Assembly (NCBI RefSeq): GCF_932526225.1
Contig: NC_064048.1
Location: 1,293,340-1,357,339 of the forward strand
DNA length: 64,000 nucleotides
Source of the DNA: Nematostella vectensis
Taxonomy: Eukaryota > Cnidaria > Anthozoa > Actiniaria > Edwardsiidae
Reading direction: 5' to 3'
The notes beneath the pieces were generated by a model. It made no database searches. It saw only the letters and a program-made list of their open reading frames with translations, and was not told the DNA's origin. Made by a program: the position numbers and the translations under genes. Position 1 is the stretch's first letter. Each line of letters opens with the position of its first letter. Positions 51,901 to 64,000 of this stretch are shown piece by piece.

Positions 51901-54900
51901 GAGAAGGGATGGGTGGTGTACAAGAAGGGATGGGTGGTGTACAAGAAGGGATGGATGGTATACAAGAAGGGATGGGTGGTATACAAGAAGGGATGGGTGG
52001 TATACAAGAAGGGATGGGTGATATACAAGAAGGGATGGGTGGTATACACGAAGGGATGGGTGGTGTACAAGAGGGGATGGGTGGTATACAAGAAGGGATG
52101 GATGGTATACAAAAAGGGTGGTGTACAAAAAGGGATGGATGGTATACAAGAAGGGATGTGTGGTATACAAGTCAGAAGGGATGTGTGGTATACAAGAAGG
52201 GTTTTGTACAAGAAGGGATGGATGGCATACAAGAAGGGATGTGTGGTATACAAGAAGGGGTGGGTGGTATACACGAAGGGATGTGTGGTATACAAGAAGG
52301 GATGGGTGGTGTACAAGAAGGAATGGATGGTATACAAGAAGGGATGGGTGGTGTACAAGAAGGGATGGGTGGTATACAAGAAGAGATGGATGGTATACAA
52401 GAAGGGTGGTGTACAAAAAGGGATGGATGGTATACAAGAAGGGATGTGTGGTATACAAGAAGGGATGTGTGGTATACAAGAAGGGATGTGTGGTATACAA
52501 GAAGGGTTTTGTACAAGAAGGGATGGATGGCATACAAGAAGGGATGTGTGGTATACAAGAAGGGATGGGTGGTATACGAGAAGGGATGGGTGGTATACAA
52601 GAAGGGAGGGGTGGGTATACAAGAAGTGAAGGGTGGTATACAAGAAGGGTGTATACAAGAAGGGAAGGGTGGTATACAAGAAGGTATGGGTGGTATACAA
52701 GAAGGGATGGGTGGTATACAAGTAGGGATGGGTGGTATACGAGAACGGATGGGTGGTGTACAAGAAGGGATGGGTGGTATACAAGAAGGGATGGATGGTA
52801 TACAAGAAGGGTGGTGTACAAAAAGGGATGGATGGTATACAAGAAGGGATGTGTGGTATACAAGTCAGAAGGGATGTGTGGTATACAAGAAGGGTTTTGT
52901 ACAAGAAGGGATGGATGGCATACAAGAAGGGATGTGTGGTATACAAGAAGGGGTAGGTGGTATACACGAAGGGATGTGTGATATACAAGAAGGGATGGGT
53001 GGTGTACAAGAAGGGATGGATGGTATACAAGAAGGGATGGGTGGTGTACAAGAAGGGATGGGTGGTATACAAGAAGGGATGGATGGTATACAAGAAGGGT
53101 GGTGTACAAAAAGGGATGGATGGTATACAAGAAGGGATGTGTGGTATACAAGAAGGGATGTGTGGTATACAAGAAGGGATGTGTGGTATACAAGAAGGGT
53201 TTTGTACAAGAAGGGATGGATGGCATACAAGAAGGGATGTGTGGTATACAAGAAGGGATGGGTGGTATACGAGAAGGGATGGGTGGTATACAAGAAGGGA
53301 GGGGTGGGTATACAAGAAGGGAAGGGTGGTATACAAGAAGGGTGTATACAAGATGGGATGGGTGGTATACAAGAAGGGATGGGTGGTATACAAGAAGGGA
53401 GGGGTGGGTATACAAGAAGGGAATGGTGGTATACAAGAAGGTATGGGTGGTATACAAGAAGGGATGGGTGGTATACAAGTAGGGATGGGTGGTATACGAG
53501 AAGGGATGGGTGGTGTACAAGAAGGGATGGGTGGTATACAAGAAGGGATGGATGGTATACAAGAAGGGTGGTGTACAAAAAGGGATGGATGGTATACAAG
53601 AAGGGATGTGTGGTATACAAGTCAGAAGGGATGTGTGGTATACAAGAAGGGTTTTGTACAAGAAGGGATGGATGGCATACAAGAAGGGATGTGTGGTATA
53701 CAAGAAGGGGTGGGTGGTATACACGAAGGGATGTGTGGTATACAAGAAGGGATGGGTGGTGTACAAGAAGGGATGGATGGTATACAAGAAGGGATGGGTG
53801 GTGTACAAGAAGGGATGGGTGGTATACAAGAAGGGATGGATGGTATACAAGAAGGGTGGTGTACAAAAAGGGATGGATGGTATACAAGAAGGGATGTGTG
53901 GTATACAAGAAGGGATGTGTGGTATACAAGAAGGGATGTGTGGTATACAAGAAGGGTTTTGTACAAGAAGGGATGGATGGCATACAAGAAGGGATGTGTG
54001 GTATACAAGAAGGGATGGGTGGTATACGAGAAGGGATGGGTGGTATACAAGAAGGGAGGGGTGGGTATACAAGAAGGGAAGGGTGGTATACAAGAAGGGT
54101 GTATACAAGATGGGATGGGTGGTATACAAGAAGGGATGGGTGGTATACAAGAAGGGAGGGGTGGGTATACAAGAAGGGAAGGGTGGTATACAAGAAGGTA
54201 TGGGTGGTATACAAGAAGGGATGGGTGGTATACAAGTAGGGATGGGTGGTATACGAGAAGGGATGGGTGGTGTACAAGAAGGGATGGGTGGTATACAAGA
54301 AGGGATGGATGGTATACAAGAAGGGTGGTGTACAAAAAGGGATGGATGGAATACAAGAAGGGATGTGTGGTATACAAGAAGGGTTTTGTACAAGAAGGGA
54401 TGGATGGCATACAAGAAGGGATTTGTGGTATACAAGAAGGGGTGGGTGGTATACACGAAGGGATGTGTGGTATACAGGAAGGGATGGGTGGTGTACAAGA
54501 AGGGATGGATGGTATACAAGAAGGGATGGGTGGTATACAAGAAAGGGATGGGTGGTATACAAGAAGGGATGGGTGATATACAAGAAGGGATGGGTGGTAT
54601 ACACGAAGAGATGGGTGGTGTACAAGAAGGGATGGGTGTTATACAAGAAGGGATGGGTGGTATACAAGAAGGGATTGGTGGTATACGAGAAGGGATGGGT
54701 GGTGTACAAGAAGGGATGGGTTGTGTACAAGAAGGGATGGATGGTATACAAGAAGGGATGGGTGGTATACAAGAAGGGATGGGTGGTATACAAGAAGGGA
54801 TGGGTGATATACAAGAAGGGATGGGTGGTATACACGAAGGGATGGGTGGTGTACAAGAAGGGATGGGTGGTATACAAGAAGGGATGGATGGTATACAAGA

Positions 54901-57900
54901 AGGGTGGTGTACAAAAAGGGATGGATGGTATACAAGAAGGGATGTGTGGTATACAAGTCAGAAGGGATGTGTGGTATACAAGAAGGGTTTTGTACAAGAA
55001 GGGATGGATGGCATACAAGAAGGGATGTGTGGTATACAAGAAGGGGTGGGTGGTATACACGAAGGGATGTGTGGTATACAAGAAGGGATGGGTGGTGTAC
55101 AAGAAGGGATGGATGGTATACAAGAAGGGATGGGTGGTGTACAAGAAGGGATGGGTGGTATACAAGAAGGGATGGATGGTATACAAGAAGGGTGGTGTAC
55201 AAAAAGGGATGGATGGTATACAAGAAGGGATGTGTGGTATACAAGAAGGGATGTGTGGTATACAAGAAGGGATGTGTGGTATACAAGAAGGGTTTTGTAC
55301 AAGAAGGGATGGATGGCATACAAGAAGGGATGTGTGGTATACAAGAAGGGATGGGTGGTATACGAGAAGGGATGGGTGGTATACAAGAAGGGAGGGGTGG
55401 GTATACAAGAAGGGAAGGGTGGTATACAAGAAGGGTGTATACAAGATGGGATGGGTGGTATACAAGAAGGGATGGGTGGTATACAAGAAGGGATGGGTGG
55501 TATACGAGAAGGGATGGGTGGTAAACTAGAAGGGAGGGGTGGGTATACAAGAAGGGAAGGGTGGTATACAAAAGGGTGGTAAACAAGAAGGGATGGGTGG
55601 TATACAAGAAGGGATGGGTGGTATACGAGAAGGGATGGGTGGTATACAAGAAGGGAGGGGTGGGTATACAAGAAGGGAAGGGTGGTATACAAGAAGGGTG
55701 TATACAAGATGGGATGGGTGGTATACAAGAAGGGATGGGTGGTATACAAGAAGGGAGGGGTGGGTATACAAGAAGGGAAGGGTGGTATACAAGAAGGTAT
55801 GGGTGGTATACAAGAAGGGATTGGTGGTATACAAGTAGGGATGGGTGGTATACGAGAAGGGATGGGTGGTGTACAAGAAGGGATGGGTGGTATACAAGAA
55901 GGGATGGATGGTATACAAGAAGGGTGGTGTACAAAAAGGGATGGATGGTATACAAGAAGGGATGTGTGGTATACAAGAAGGGTTTTGTACAAGAAGGGAT
56001 GGATGGCATACAAGAAGGGATTTGTGGTATACAAGAAGGGGTGGGTGGTATACACGAAGGGATGTGTGGTATACAGGAAGGGATGGGTGGTGTACAAGAA
56101 GGGATGGATGGTATACAAGAAGGGATGGGTGGTATACAAGAAGGGATGGGTGGTATACAAGAAGGGATGGGTGATATACAAGAAGGGATGGGTGGTATAC
56201 ACGAAGAGATGGGTGGTGTACAAGAAGGGATGGGTGTTATACAAGAAGGGATGGGTGGTATACAAGAAGGGATGGGTGGTATACGAGAAGGGATGGGTGG
56301 TGTACAAGAAGGGATGGGTGGTGTACAAGAAGGGATGGATGGTATATAAAAAAGGGATGGGTGGTATACAAGAAGGGATGGGTGGTATACAAGAAGGGAT
56401 GGGTGATATACAAGAAGGGATGGGTGGTATACACGAAGGGATGGGTGGTGTACAAGAAGGGATGGGTGGTATACAAGAAGGGATGGATGGTATACAAGAA
56501 GGGTGGTGTACAAAAAGGGATGGATGGTATACAAGAAGGGATGTGTGGTATACAAGTCAGAAGGGATGTGTGGTATACAAGAAGGGTTTTGTAAAAGAAG
56601 GGATGGATGGCATACAAGAAGGGATGTGTGGTATACAAGAAGGGATGGTTGGTATACGAGAAGGGATGGGTGGTATACAAGAAGGGAGGGGTGGGTATAC
56701 AAGAAGGGAAGGGTGGTATACAAGAAGGGTGTATACAAGATGGGATGGGTGGTATACAAGAAGGGATGGGTGGTATACAAGAAGGGAGGGGTGGGTATAC
56801 AAGAAGGGAAGGGTGGTATACAAGAAGGTATGGGTGGTATACAAGAAGGGATGGGTGGTATACAAGTAGGGATGGGTGGTATACGAGAAGGGATGGGTGG
56901 TGTACAAGAAGGGATGGGTGGTATACAAGAAGGGATGGATGGTATACAAGAAGGGTGGTGTACAAAAAGGGATGGATGGTATACAAGAAGGGATGTGTGG
57001 TATACAAGAAGGGTTTTGTACAAGAAGGGATGGATGGCATACAAGAAGGGATTTGTGGTATACAAGAAGGGGTGGGTGGTATACACGAAGGGATGTGTGG
57101 TATACAGGAAGGGATGGGTGGTGTACAAGAAGGGATGGATGGTATACAAGAAGGGATGGGTGGTATACAAGAAGGGATGGGTGGTATACAAGAAGGGATG
57201 GGTGATATACAAGAAGGGATGGGTGGTATACACGAAGAGATGGGTGGTGTACAAGAAGGGATGGGTGTTATACAAGAAGGGATGGGTGGTATACAAGAAG
57301 GGATGGGTGGTATACAAGAAGGGATGGATGGTATACAAGAAGGGTGGTGTAAAAAAAGGGATGGATGGAATACAAGAAGGGATGTGTGGTATACAAGAAG
57401 GGTTTTGTACAAGAAGGGATGGATGGCATACAAGAAGGGATTTGTGGTATACAAGAAGGGGTGGGTGGTATACACGAAGGGATGTGTGGTATACAGGAAG
57501 GGATGGGTGGTGTACAAGAAGGGATGGATGGTATACAAGAAGGGATGGGTGGTATACAAGAAGGGATGGGTGGTATACAAGAAGGGATGGGTGATATACA
57601 AGAAGGAATGGGTGGTATACACGAAGAGATGGGTGGTGTACAAGAAGGGATGGGTGTTATACAAGAAGGGATGGGTGATATACAAGAAGGGATGGGTGGT
57701 ATACAAGAAGGGATGGATGGTATACAAGAAGGGTGGTGTAAAAAAAGGGATGGATGGAATACAAGAAGGGATGTGTGGTATACAAGAAGGGTTTTGTACA
57801 AGAAGGGATGGATGGCATACAAGAAGGGATTTGTGGTATACAAGAAGGGGTGGGTGGTATACACGAAGGGATGGGTGGTGTACAAGAAGGGATGGGTGGT

Positions 57901-60900
57901 GTACAAGAAGGGATGGATGGTATACAAGAAGGGATGGGTGGTATACAAGAAGGGATGGGTGGTATACAAGAAGGGATGGGTGATATACAAGAAGGGATGG
58001 GTGGTATACACGAAAAGATGGGTGGTTTACAAGAAGGGATGGGTGGTATACGAGAAGGGATGGGTGGTGTACAAGAAAGGATGGGTGGTACACAAGAAGG
58101 GATGGATGGTATACAAGAAGGGTGGTGTACAAAAAGGGATTGATGGTATACAAGAAGGGATGTGTGGTATACAAGAAGGGATGTGTGGTATACAAGAAGG
58201 GTTTTGTACAAGAAGGGATGGATGGCATACAAGAAGGGATGTGTAATATACAAGAAGGGGTGGGTGGTATACACGAAGGAATGTGTGGTATACAAGAAGG
58301 GATGGGTGGTATACAAGAAGGGATGGATGGTATACAAGAAGGGATGGGTGGTATACAAGAAGGGATGGGTGGTATACAAGAAGGGATGGGTGATATACAA
58401 GAAGGGATGGGTGGTATACACGAAGAGATGGGGGGTGTACAAGAAGGGATGGGTGTTATACAAGAAGGGATGGGTGGTATACAAGAAGGGATGGGTGGTA
58501 TACGAGAAGGGATGGGTGGTGTACAAGAAGGGATGGGTGGTGTACAAGAAGGGATGGATGGTATACAAGAAGGGATGGGTGGTATACAAGAAGGGATGGG
58601 TGGTATACAAGAAGGGATGGGTGATATACAAGAAGGGATGGGTGGTATACACGAAGGGATGGGTGGTGTACAAGAGGGGATGGGTGGTATACAAGAAGGG
58701 ATGGATGGTATACAAAAAGGGTGGTGTACAAAAAGGGATGGATGGTATACAAGAAGGGATGTGTGGTATACAAGTCAGAAGGGATGTGTGGTATACAAGA
58801 AGGGTTTTGTACAAGAAGGGATGGATGGCATACAAGAAGGGATGTGTGGTATACAAGAAGGGGTGGGTGGTATACACGAAGGGATGTGTGGTATACAAGA
58901 AGGGATGGGTGGTGTACAAGAAGGGATGGATGGTATACAAGAAGGGATGGGTGGTGTACAAGAAGGGATGGGTGGTATACAAGAAGAGATGGATGGTATA
59001 CAAGAAGGGTGGTGTACAAAAAGGGATGGATGGTATACAAGAAGGGATGTGTGGTATACAAGAAGGGATGTGTGGTATACAAGAAGGGATGTGTGGTATA
59101 CAAGAAGGGTTTTGTACAAGAAGGGATGGATGGCATACAAGAAGGGATGTGTGGTATACAAGAAGGGATGGGTGGTATACGAGAAGGGATGGGTGGTATA
59201 CAAGAAGGGAGGGGTGGGTATACAAGAAGTGAAGGGTGGTATACAAGAAGGGTGTATACAAGAAGGGAAGGGTGGTATACAAGAAGGTATGGGTGGTATA
59301 CAAGAAGGGATGGGTGGTATACAAGTAGGGATGGGTGGTATACGAGAACGGATGGGTGGTGTACAAGAAGGGATGGGTGGTATACAAGAAGGGATGGATG
59401 GTATACAAGAAGGGTGGTGTACAAAAAGGGATGGATGGTATACAAGAAGGGATGTGTGGTATACAAGTCAGAAGGGATGTGTGGTATACAAGAAGGGTTT
59501 TGTACAAGAAGGGATGGATGGCATACAAGAAGGGATGTGTGGTATACAAGAAGGGGTAGGTGGTATACACGAAGGGATGTGTGGTATACAAGAAGGGATG
59601 GGTGGTGTACAAGAAGGGATGGATGGTATACAAGAAGGGATGGGTGGTGTACAAGAAGGGATGGGTGGTATACAAGAAGGGATGGATGGTATACAAGAAG
59701 GGTGGTGTACAAAAAGGGATGGATGGTATACAAGAAGGGATGTGTGGTATACAAGAAGGGATGTGTGGTATACAAGAAGGGATGTGTGGTATACAAGAAG
59801 GGTTTTGTACAAGAAGGGATGGATGGCATACAAGAAGGGATGTGTGGTATACAAGAAGGGATGGGTGGTATACGAGAAGGGATGGGTGGTATACAAGAAG
59901 GGAGGGGTGGGTATACAAGAAGGGAAGGGTGGTATACAAGAAGGGTGTATACAAGATGGGATGGGTGGTATACAAGAAGGGATGGGTGGTATACAAGAAG
60001 GGAGGGGTGGGTATACAAGAAGGGAATGGTGGTATACAAGAAGGTATGGGTTGTATACAAGAAGGGATGGGTGGTATACAAGTAGGGATGGGTGGTATAC
60101 GAGAAGGGATGGGTGGTGTACAAGAAGGGATGGGTGGTATACAAGAAGGGATGGATGGTATACAAGAAGGGTGGTGTACAAAAAGGGATGGATGGTATAC
60201 AAGAAGGGATGTGTGGTATACAAGAAGGGTTTTGTACAAGAAGGGATGGATGGCATACAAGAAGGGATTTGTGGTATACAAGAAGGGGTGGGTGGTATAC
60301 ACGAAGGGATGTGTGGTATACAGGAAGGGATGGGTGGTGTACAAGAAGGGATGGATGGTATACAAGAAGGGATGGGTGGTATACAAGAAGGGATAGGTGG
60401 TATACAAGAAGGGATGGGTGATATACAAGAAGGGATGGGTGGTATACACGAAGAGATGGGTGGTGTACAAGAAGGGATGGGTGTTATACAAGAAGGGATG
60501 GGTGGTATACAAGAAGGGATGGGTGGTATACGAGAAGGGATGGGTGGTGTACAAGAAGGGATGGGTGGTGTACAAGAAGGGATGGATGGTATACAAGAAG
60601 GGATGGGTGGTATACAAGAAGGGATGGGTGGTATACAAGAAGGGATGGGTGATATACAAGAAGGGATGGGTGGTATACACAAAAAGATGGGTGGTGTACA
60701 AGAAGGGATGGGTGTTAACAAGAAGGGATGGGTGGTATACAAGAAGGGATGGTTGGTATACAAGAAGGGATGGATGGTATACAAGAAGGGTGGTGTACAA
60801 AAAAGGGATGGATGGTATACAAAAAGGGATGTGTGGTATACAAGAAGGGATGTGTGGTATACAAGAAGGGTTTTGTACAAGAAGGGATGGATGGCATACA

Positions 60901-63900
60901 AGAAGGGATGTGTGGTATACAAGAAGGGGTGGGTGGTATACACGAAGGGATGTGTGGTATACAAGAAGGGATGGGTGGTGTACAAGAAGGGATGGATGGT
61001 ATACGAGAAGGGATGGGTGGTATACAAGAAGGGAGGGATGGGTATACAAGAAGGGAAGGGTGGTATACAAGAAGGGTGGTAAACAAGAAGGGATGGGTGG
61101 TATACAAGAAGGGATGGGTGGTATACAAGAAGGGATGGGTGATATACAAGAAGGGATGGTTGGTTTACAAGAAGGGATGGGTGATATACAAGAAGGGATG
61201 GGTGGTATACAAAAAGGGATGGGTGGTATACAAGAAGGGATGGGTGGTGTACAAGAAGGTATGGGTGGTATACAAGAAGGGATGTGTGGTATACAAGAAG
61301 GGATGGGTGGTATACAAGAAGGGATGGGTGGTATACGAGAAGGGATGGGTGGTATACAAGAAGGGAGGGGTGGGTATAGAAGAAGAGAAGGGTGGTATAC
61401 AAGAAGGGATGGGTGGTATACAAGAAGGGATGGATGGTATACAAGAAGGGTGGTGTACAAAAAGGGATGGATGGAATACAAGAAGGGATGTGTGGTATAC
61501 AAGAAGGGTTTTGTACAAGAAGGGATGGATGGCATACAAGAAGGGATTTGTGGTATACAAGAAGGGGTGGGTGGTATACACGAAGGGATGTGTGGTATAC
61601 AGGAAGGGATGGGTGGTGTACAAGAAGGGATGGATGGTATACAAGAAGGGATGGGTGGTATACAAGAAGGGATGGGTGGTATACAAGAAGGGATGGGTGA
61701 TATACAAGAAGGGATGGGTGGTATACACGAAGAGATGGGTGGTGTACACGAAGGGAGGGGTGTTATACAAGAAGGGATGGGTGGTATACAAGAAGGGATG
61801 GGTGGTATACGAGAAGGGATGGGTGGTGTACAAGAAGGGATGGGTGGTGTACAAGAAGGGATGGATGGTATACAAGAAGGGATGGGTGGTATACAAAAAG
61901 GGATGGGTGGTATACAAGAAGGGATGGGTGATATACAAGAAGGGATGGGTGGTATACACGAAGGGATGGGTGGTGTACAAGAAGGGATGGGTGGTATACA
62001 AGAAGGGATGGATGGTATACAAGAAGGGTGGTGTACAAAAAGGGATGGATGGTATACAAGAAGGGATGTGTGGTATACAAGTCAGAAGGGATGTGTGGTA
62101 TACAAGAAGGGTTTTGTACAAGAAGGGATGGATGGCATACAAGAAGGGATTTGTGGTATACAAGAAGGGGTGGGTGGTATACACGAAGGGATGTGTGGTA
62201 TACAGGAAGGGATGGGTGGTGTACAAGAAGGGATGGATGGTATACAAGAAGGGATGGGTGGTATACAAGAAGGGATAGGTGGTATACAAGAAGGGATGGG
62301 TGATATACAAGAAGGGATGGGTGGTATACACGAAGAGATGGGTGGTGTACAAGAAGGGATGGGTGTTATACAAGAAGGGATGGGTGGTATACAAGAAGGG
62401 ATGGGTGGTATACGAGAAGGGATGGGTGGTGTACAAGAAGGGATGGGTGGTGTACAAGAAGGGATGGATGGTATACAAGAAGGGATGGGTGGTATACAAG
62501 AAGGGATGGGTGGTATACAAGAAGGGATGGGTGATATACAAGAAGGGATGGGTGGTATACACGAAAAGATGGGTGGTGTACAAGAAGGGATGGGTGTTAA
62601 CAAGAAGGGATGGGTGGTATACAAGAAGGGATGGTTGGTATACAAGAAGGGATGGATGGTATACAAGAAGGGTGGTGTACAAAAAAGGGATGGATGGTAT
62701 ACAAAAAGGGATGTGTGGTATACAAGAAGGGATGTGTGGTATACAAGAAGGGTTTTGTACAAGAAGGGATGGATGGCATACAAGAAGGGATGTGTGGTAT
62801 ACAAGAAGGGGTGGGTGGTATACACGAAGGGATGTGTGGTATACAAGAAGGGATGGGTGGTGTACAAGAAGGGATGGATGGTATACGAGAAGGGATGGGT
62901 GGTATACAAGAAGGGAGGGATGGGTATACAAGAAGGGAAGGGTGGTATACAAGAAGGGTGGTAAACAAGAAGGGATGGGTGGTATACAAGAAGGGATGGG
63001 TGGTATACAAGAAGGGATGGGTGATATACAAGAAGGGATGGTTGGTTTACAAGAAGGGATGGGTGATATACAAGAAGGGATGGGTGGTATACAAAAAGGG
63101 ATGGGTGGTATACAAGAAGGGATGGGTGGTGTACAAGAAGGTATGGGTGGTATACAAGAAGGGATGTGTGGTATACAAGAAGGGATGGGTGGTATACAAG
63201 AAGGGATGGGTGGTATACGAGAAGGGATGGGTGGTATACAAGAAGGGAGGGGTGGGTATAGAAGAAGAGAAGGGTGGTATACAAGAAGGGATGGGTGGTA
63301 TACAAGAAGGGATGGATGGTATACAAGAAGGGTGGTGTACAAAAAGGGATGGATGGAATACAAGAAGGGATGTGTGGTATACAAGAAGGGTTTTGTACAA
63401 GAAGGGATGGATGGCATACAAGAAGGGATTTGTGGTATACAAGAAGGGGTGGGTGGTATACACGAAGGGATGTGTGGTATACAGGAAGGGATGGGTGGTG
63501 TACAAGAAGGGATGGATGGTATACAAGAAGGGATGGGTGGTATACAAGAAGGGATGGGTGGTATACAAGAAGGGATGGGTGATATACAAGAAGGGATGGG
63601 TGGTATACACGAAGAGATGGGTGGTGTACACGAAGGGATGGGTGTTATACAAGAAGGGATGGGTGGTATACAAGAAGGGATGGGTGGTATACGAGAAGGG
63701 ATGGGTGGTGTACAAGAAGGGATGGGTGGTGTACAAGAAGGGATGGATGGTATACAAGAAGGGATGGGTGGTATACAAAAAGGGATGGGTGGTATACAAG
63801 AAGGGATGGGTGATATACAAGAAGGGATGGGTGGTATACACGAAGGGATGGGTGGTGTACAAGAAGGGATGGGTGGTATACAAGAAGGGATGGATGGTAT

Positions 63901-64000
63901 ACAAGAAGGGTGGTGTACAAAAAGGGATGGATGGTATACAAGAAGGGATGTGTGGTATACAAGTCAGAAGGGATGTGTGGTATACAAGAAGGGTTTTGTA
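42966..64000 (+). repeat. 21-bp satellite array with higher-order structure, block 3 (continues past window)
   Basis: About 21 kb of the same unit as blocks 1 and 2, broken only by short unit-length variants such as GAAGGGTGGTGTACAAAAAG, TTTTGTACAAG and ACAAGTCAGAAGGG. These variant strings recur in fixed order, giving long near-identical segments at lags of 8268 bp (46.4-49.9 kb against 54.6-58.2 kb), 6603 bp (51.5-54 kb against 58.1-60.6 kb), 1686 bp (49.1-50.7 kb against 50.8-52.4 kb) and 1882 bp (60.7-62.1 kb against 62.6-64.0 kb). No non-repeat gene is embedded. Confidence 0.95.

Noticed and set aside
28402..64000. Very long reading frames on both strands of the 21-bp array (up to about 1400 codons of GGIQEGM, WYTRRDG, VVYKKGW or FLYTTHP-type repeats)
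   Set aside because: A 21-bp period is a multiple of three, so a stop-free unit is open in several frames at once on both strands. No signal peptide, splice structure, unique flanking domain or frame preference singles one out.

Overview
The window is animal nuclear DNA, most likely from a cnidarian such as a sea anemone. It has intron-rich genes with GT-AG junctions, an annexin A7/A11-type gene, a PP2A catalytic-subunit gene, a eukaryotic tRNA-Arg, and intact Gypsy and BEL/Pao LTR retrotransposons (BEL/Pao is confined to animals). The phylum call is an inference from gene style; no species marker is visible.

Layout. 1-4451 (minus): 5' part of an unrecognised secreted-protein gene. A signal-peptide exon (4367-4451) splices in phase to a long exon (2711 to beyond position 1) encoding about 58 copies of a 14-residue His/Glu/Pro repeat. 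4452-8393: gene-poor, with a candidate non-autonomous DNA transposon, a small fold-back element carrying telomere-like repeats, tRNA-Arg(TCT), and two CRE palindromes. 8683-20875 (minus): a complete 15-coding-exon annexin; I assembled 1575 coding nt giving 524 aa, with a Pro/Gly/Tyr-rich N-terminus and four annexin repeats. Its introns are full of minisatellites, most starting at or spanning a splice junction. About 21.8-22.5 kb: divergent intergenic region with two perfect CArG boxes. 22495-27538 (plus): complete seven-exon PP2A catalytic subunit, 310 aa.

28400-64000: one satellite-like array of a 21-bp unit (about 24.4 kb in the window, continuing past the right edge). It is interrupted by a 4.4-kb Gypsy element (plus) and a 6.8-kb BEL/Pao element (minus). 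Each has LTRs that look identical by eye, a 5-bp target duplication and a single uninterrupted ORF, so both insertions look recent. The array shows higher-order duplication at lags of 1686, 1882, 6603 and 8268 bp. Because 21 is a multiple of three, both strands carry giant spurious reading frames.

Most notable: (1) eight splice-junction-associated tandem arrays in one annexin gene, including about 75 tandem copies of one 5' splice site and about 10 of one 3' splice site; (2) the secreted 14-residue-repeat gene, whose repeat looks like non-coding satellite on the plus strand; (3) the higher-order 21-bp array hit by two unrelated LTR families in nearly the same register. Everything is read by eye; no database search or alignment was run.
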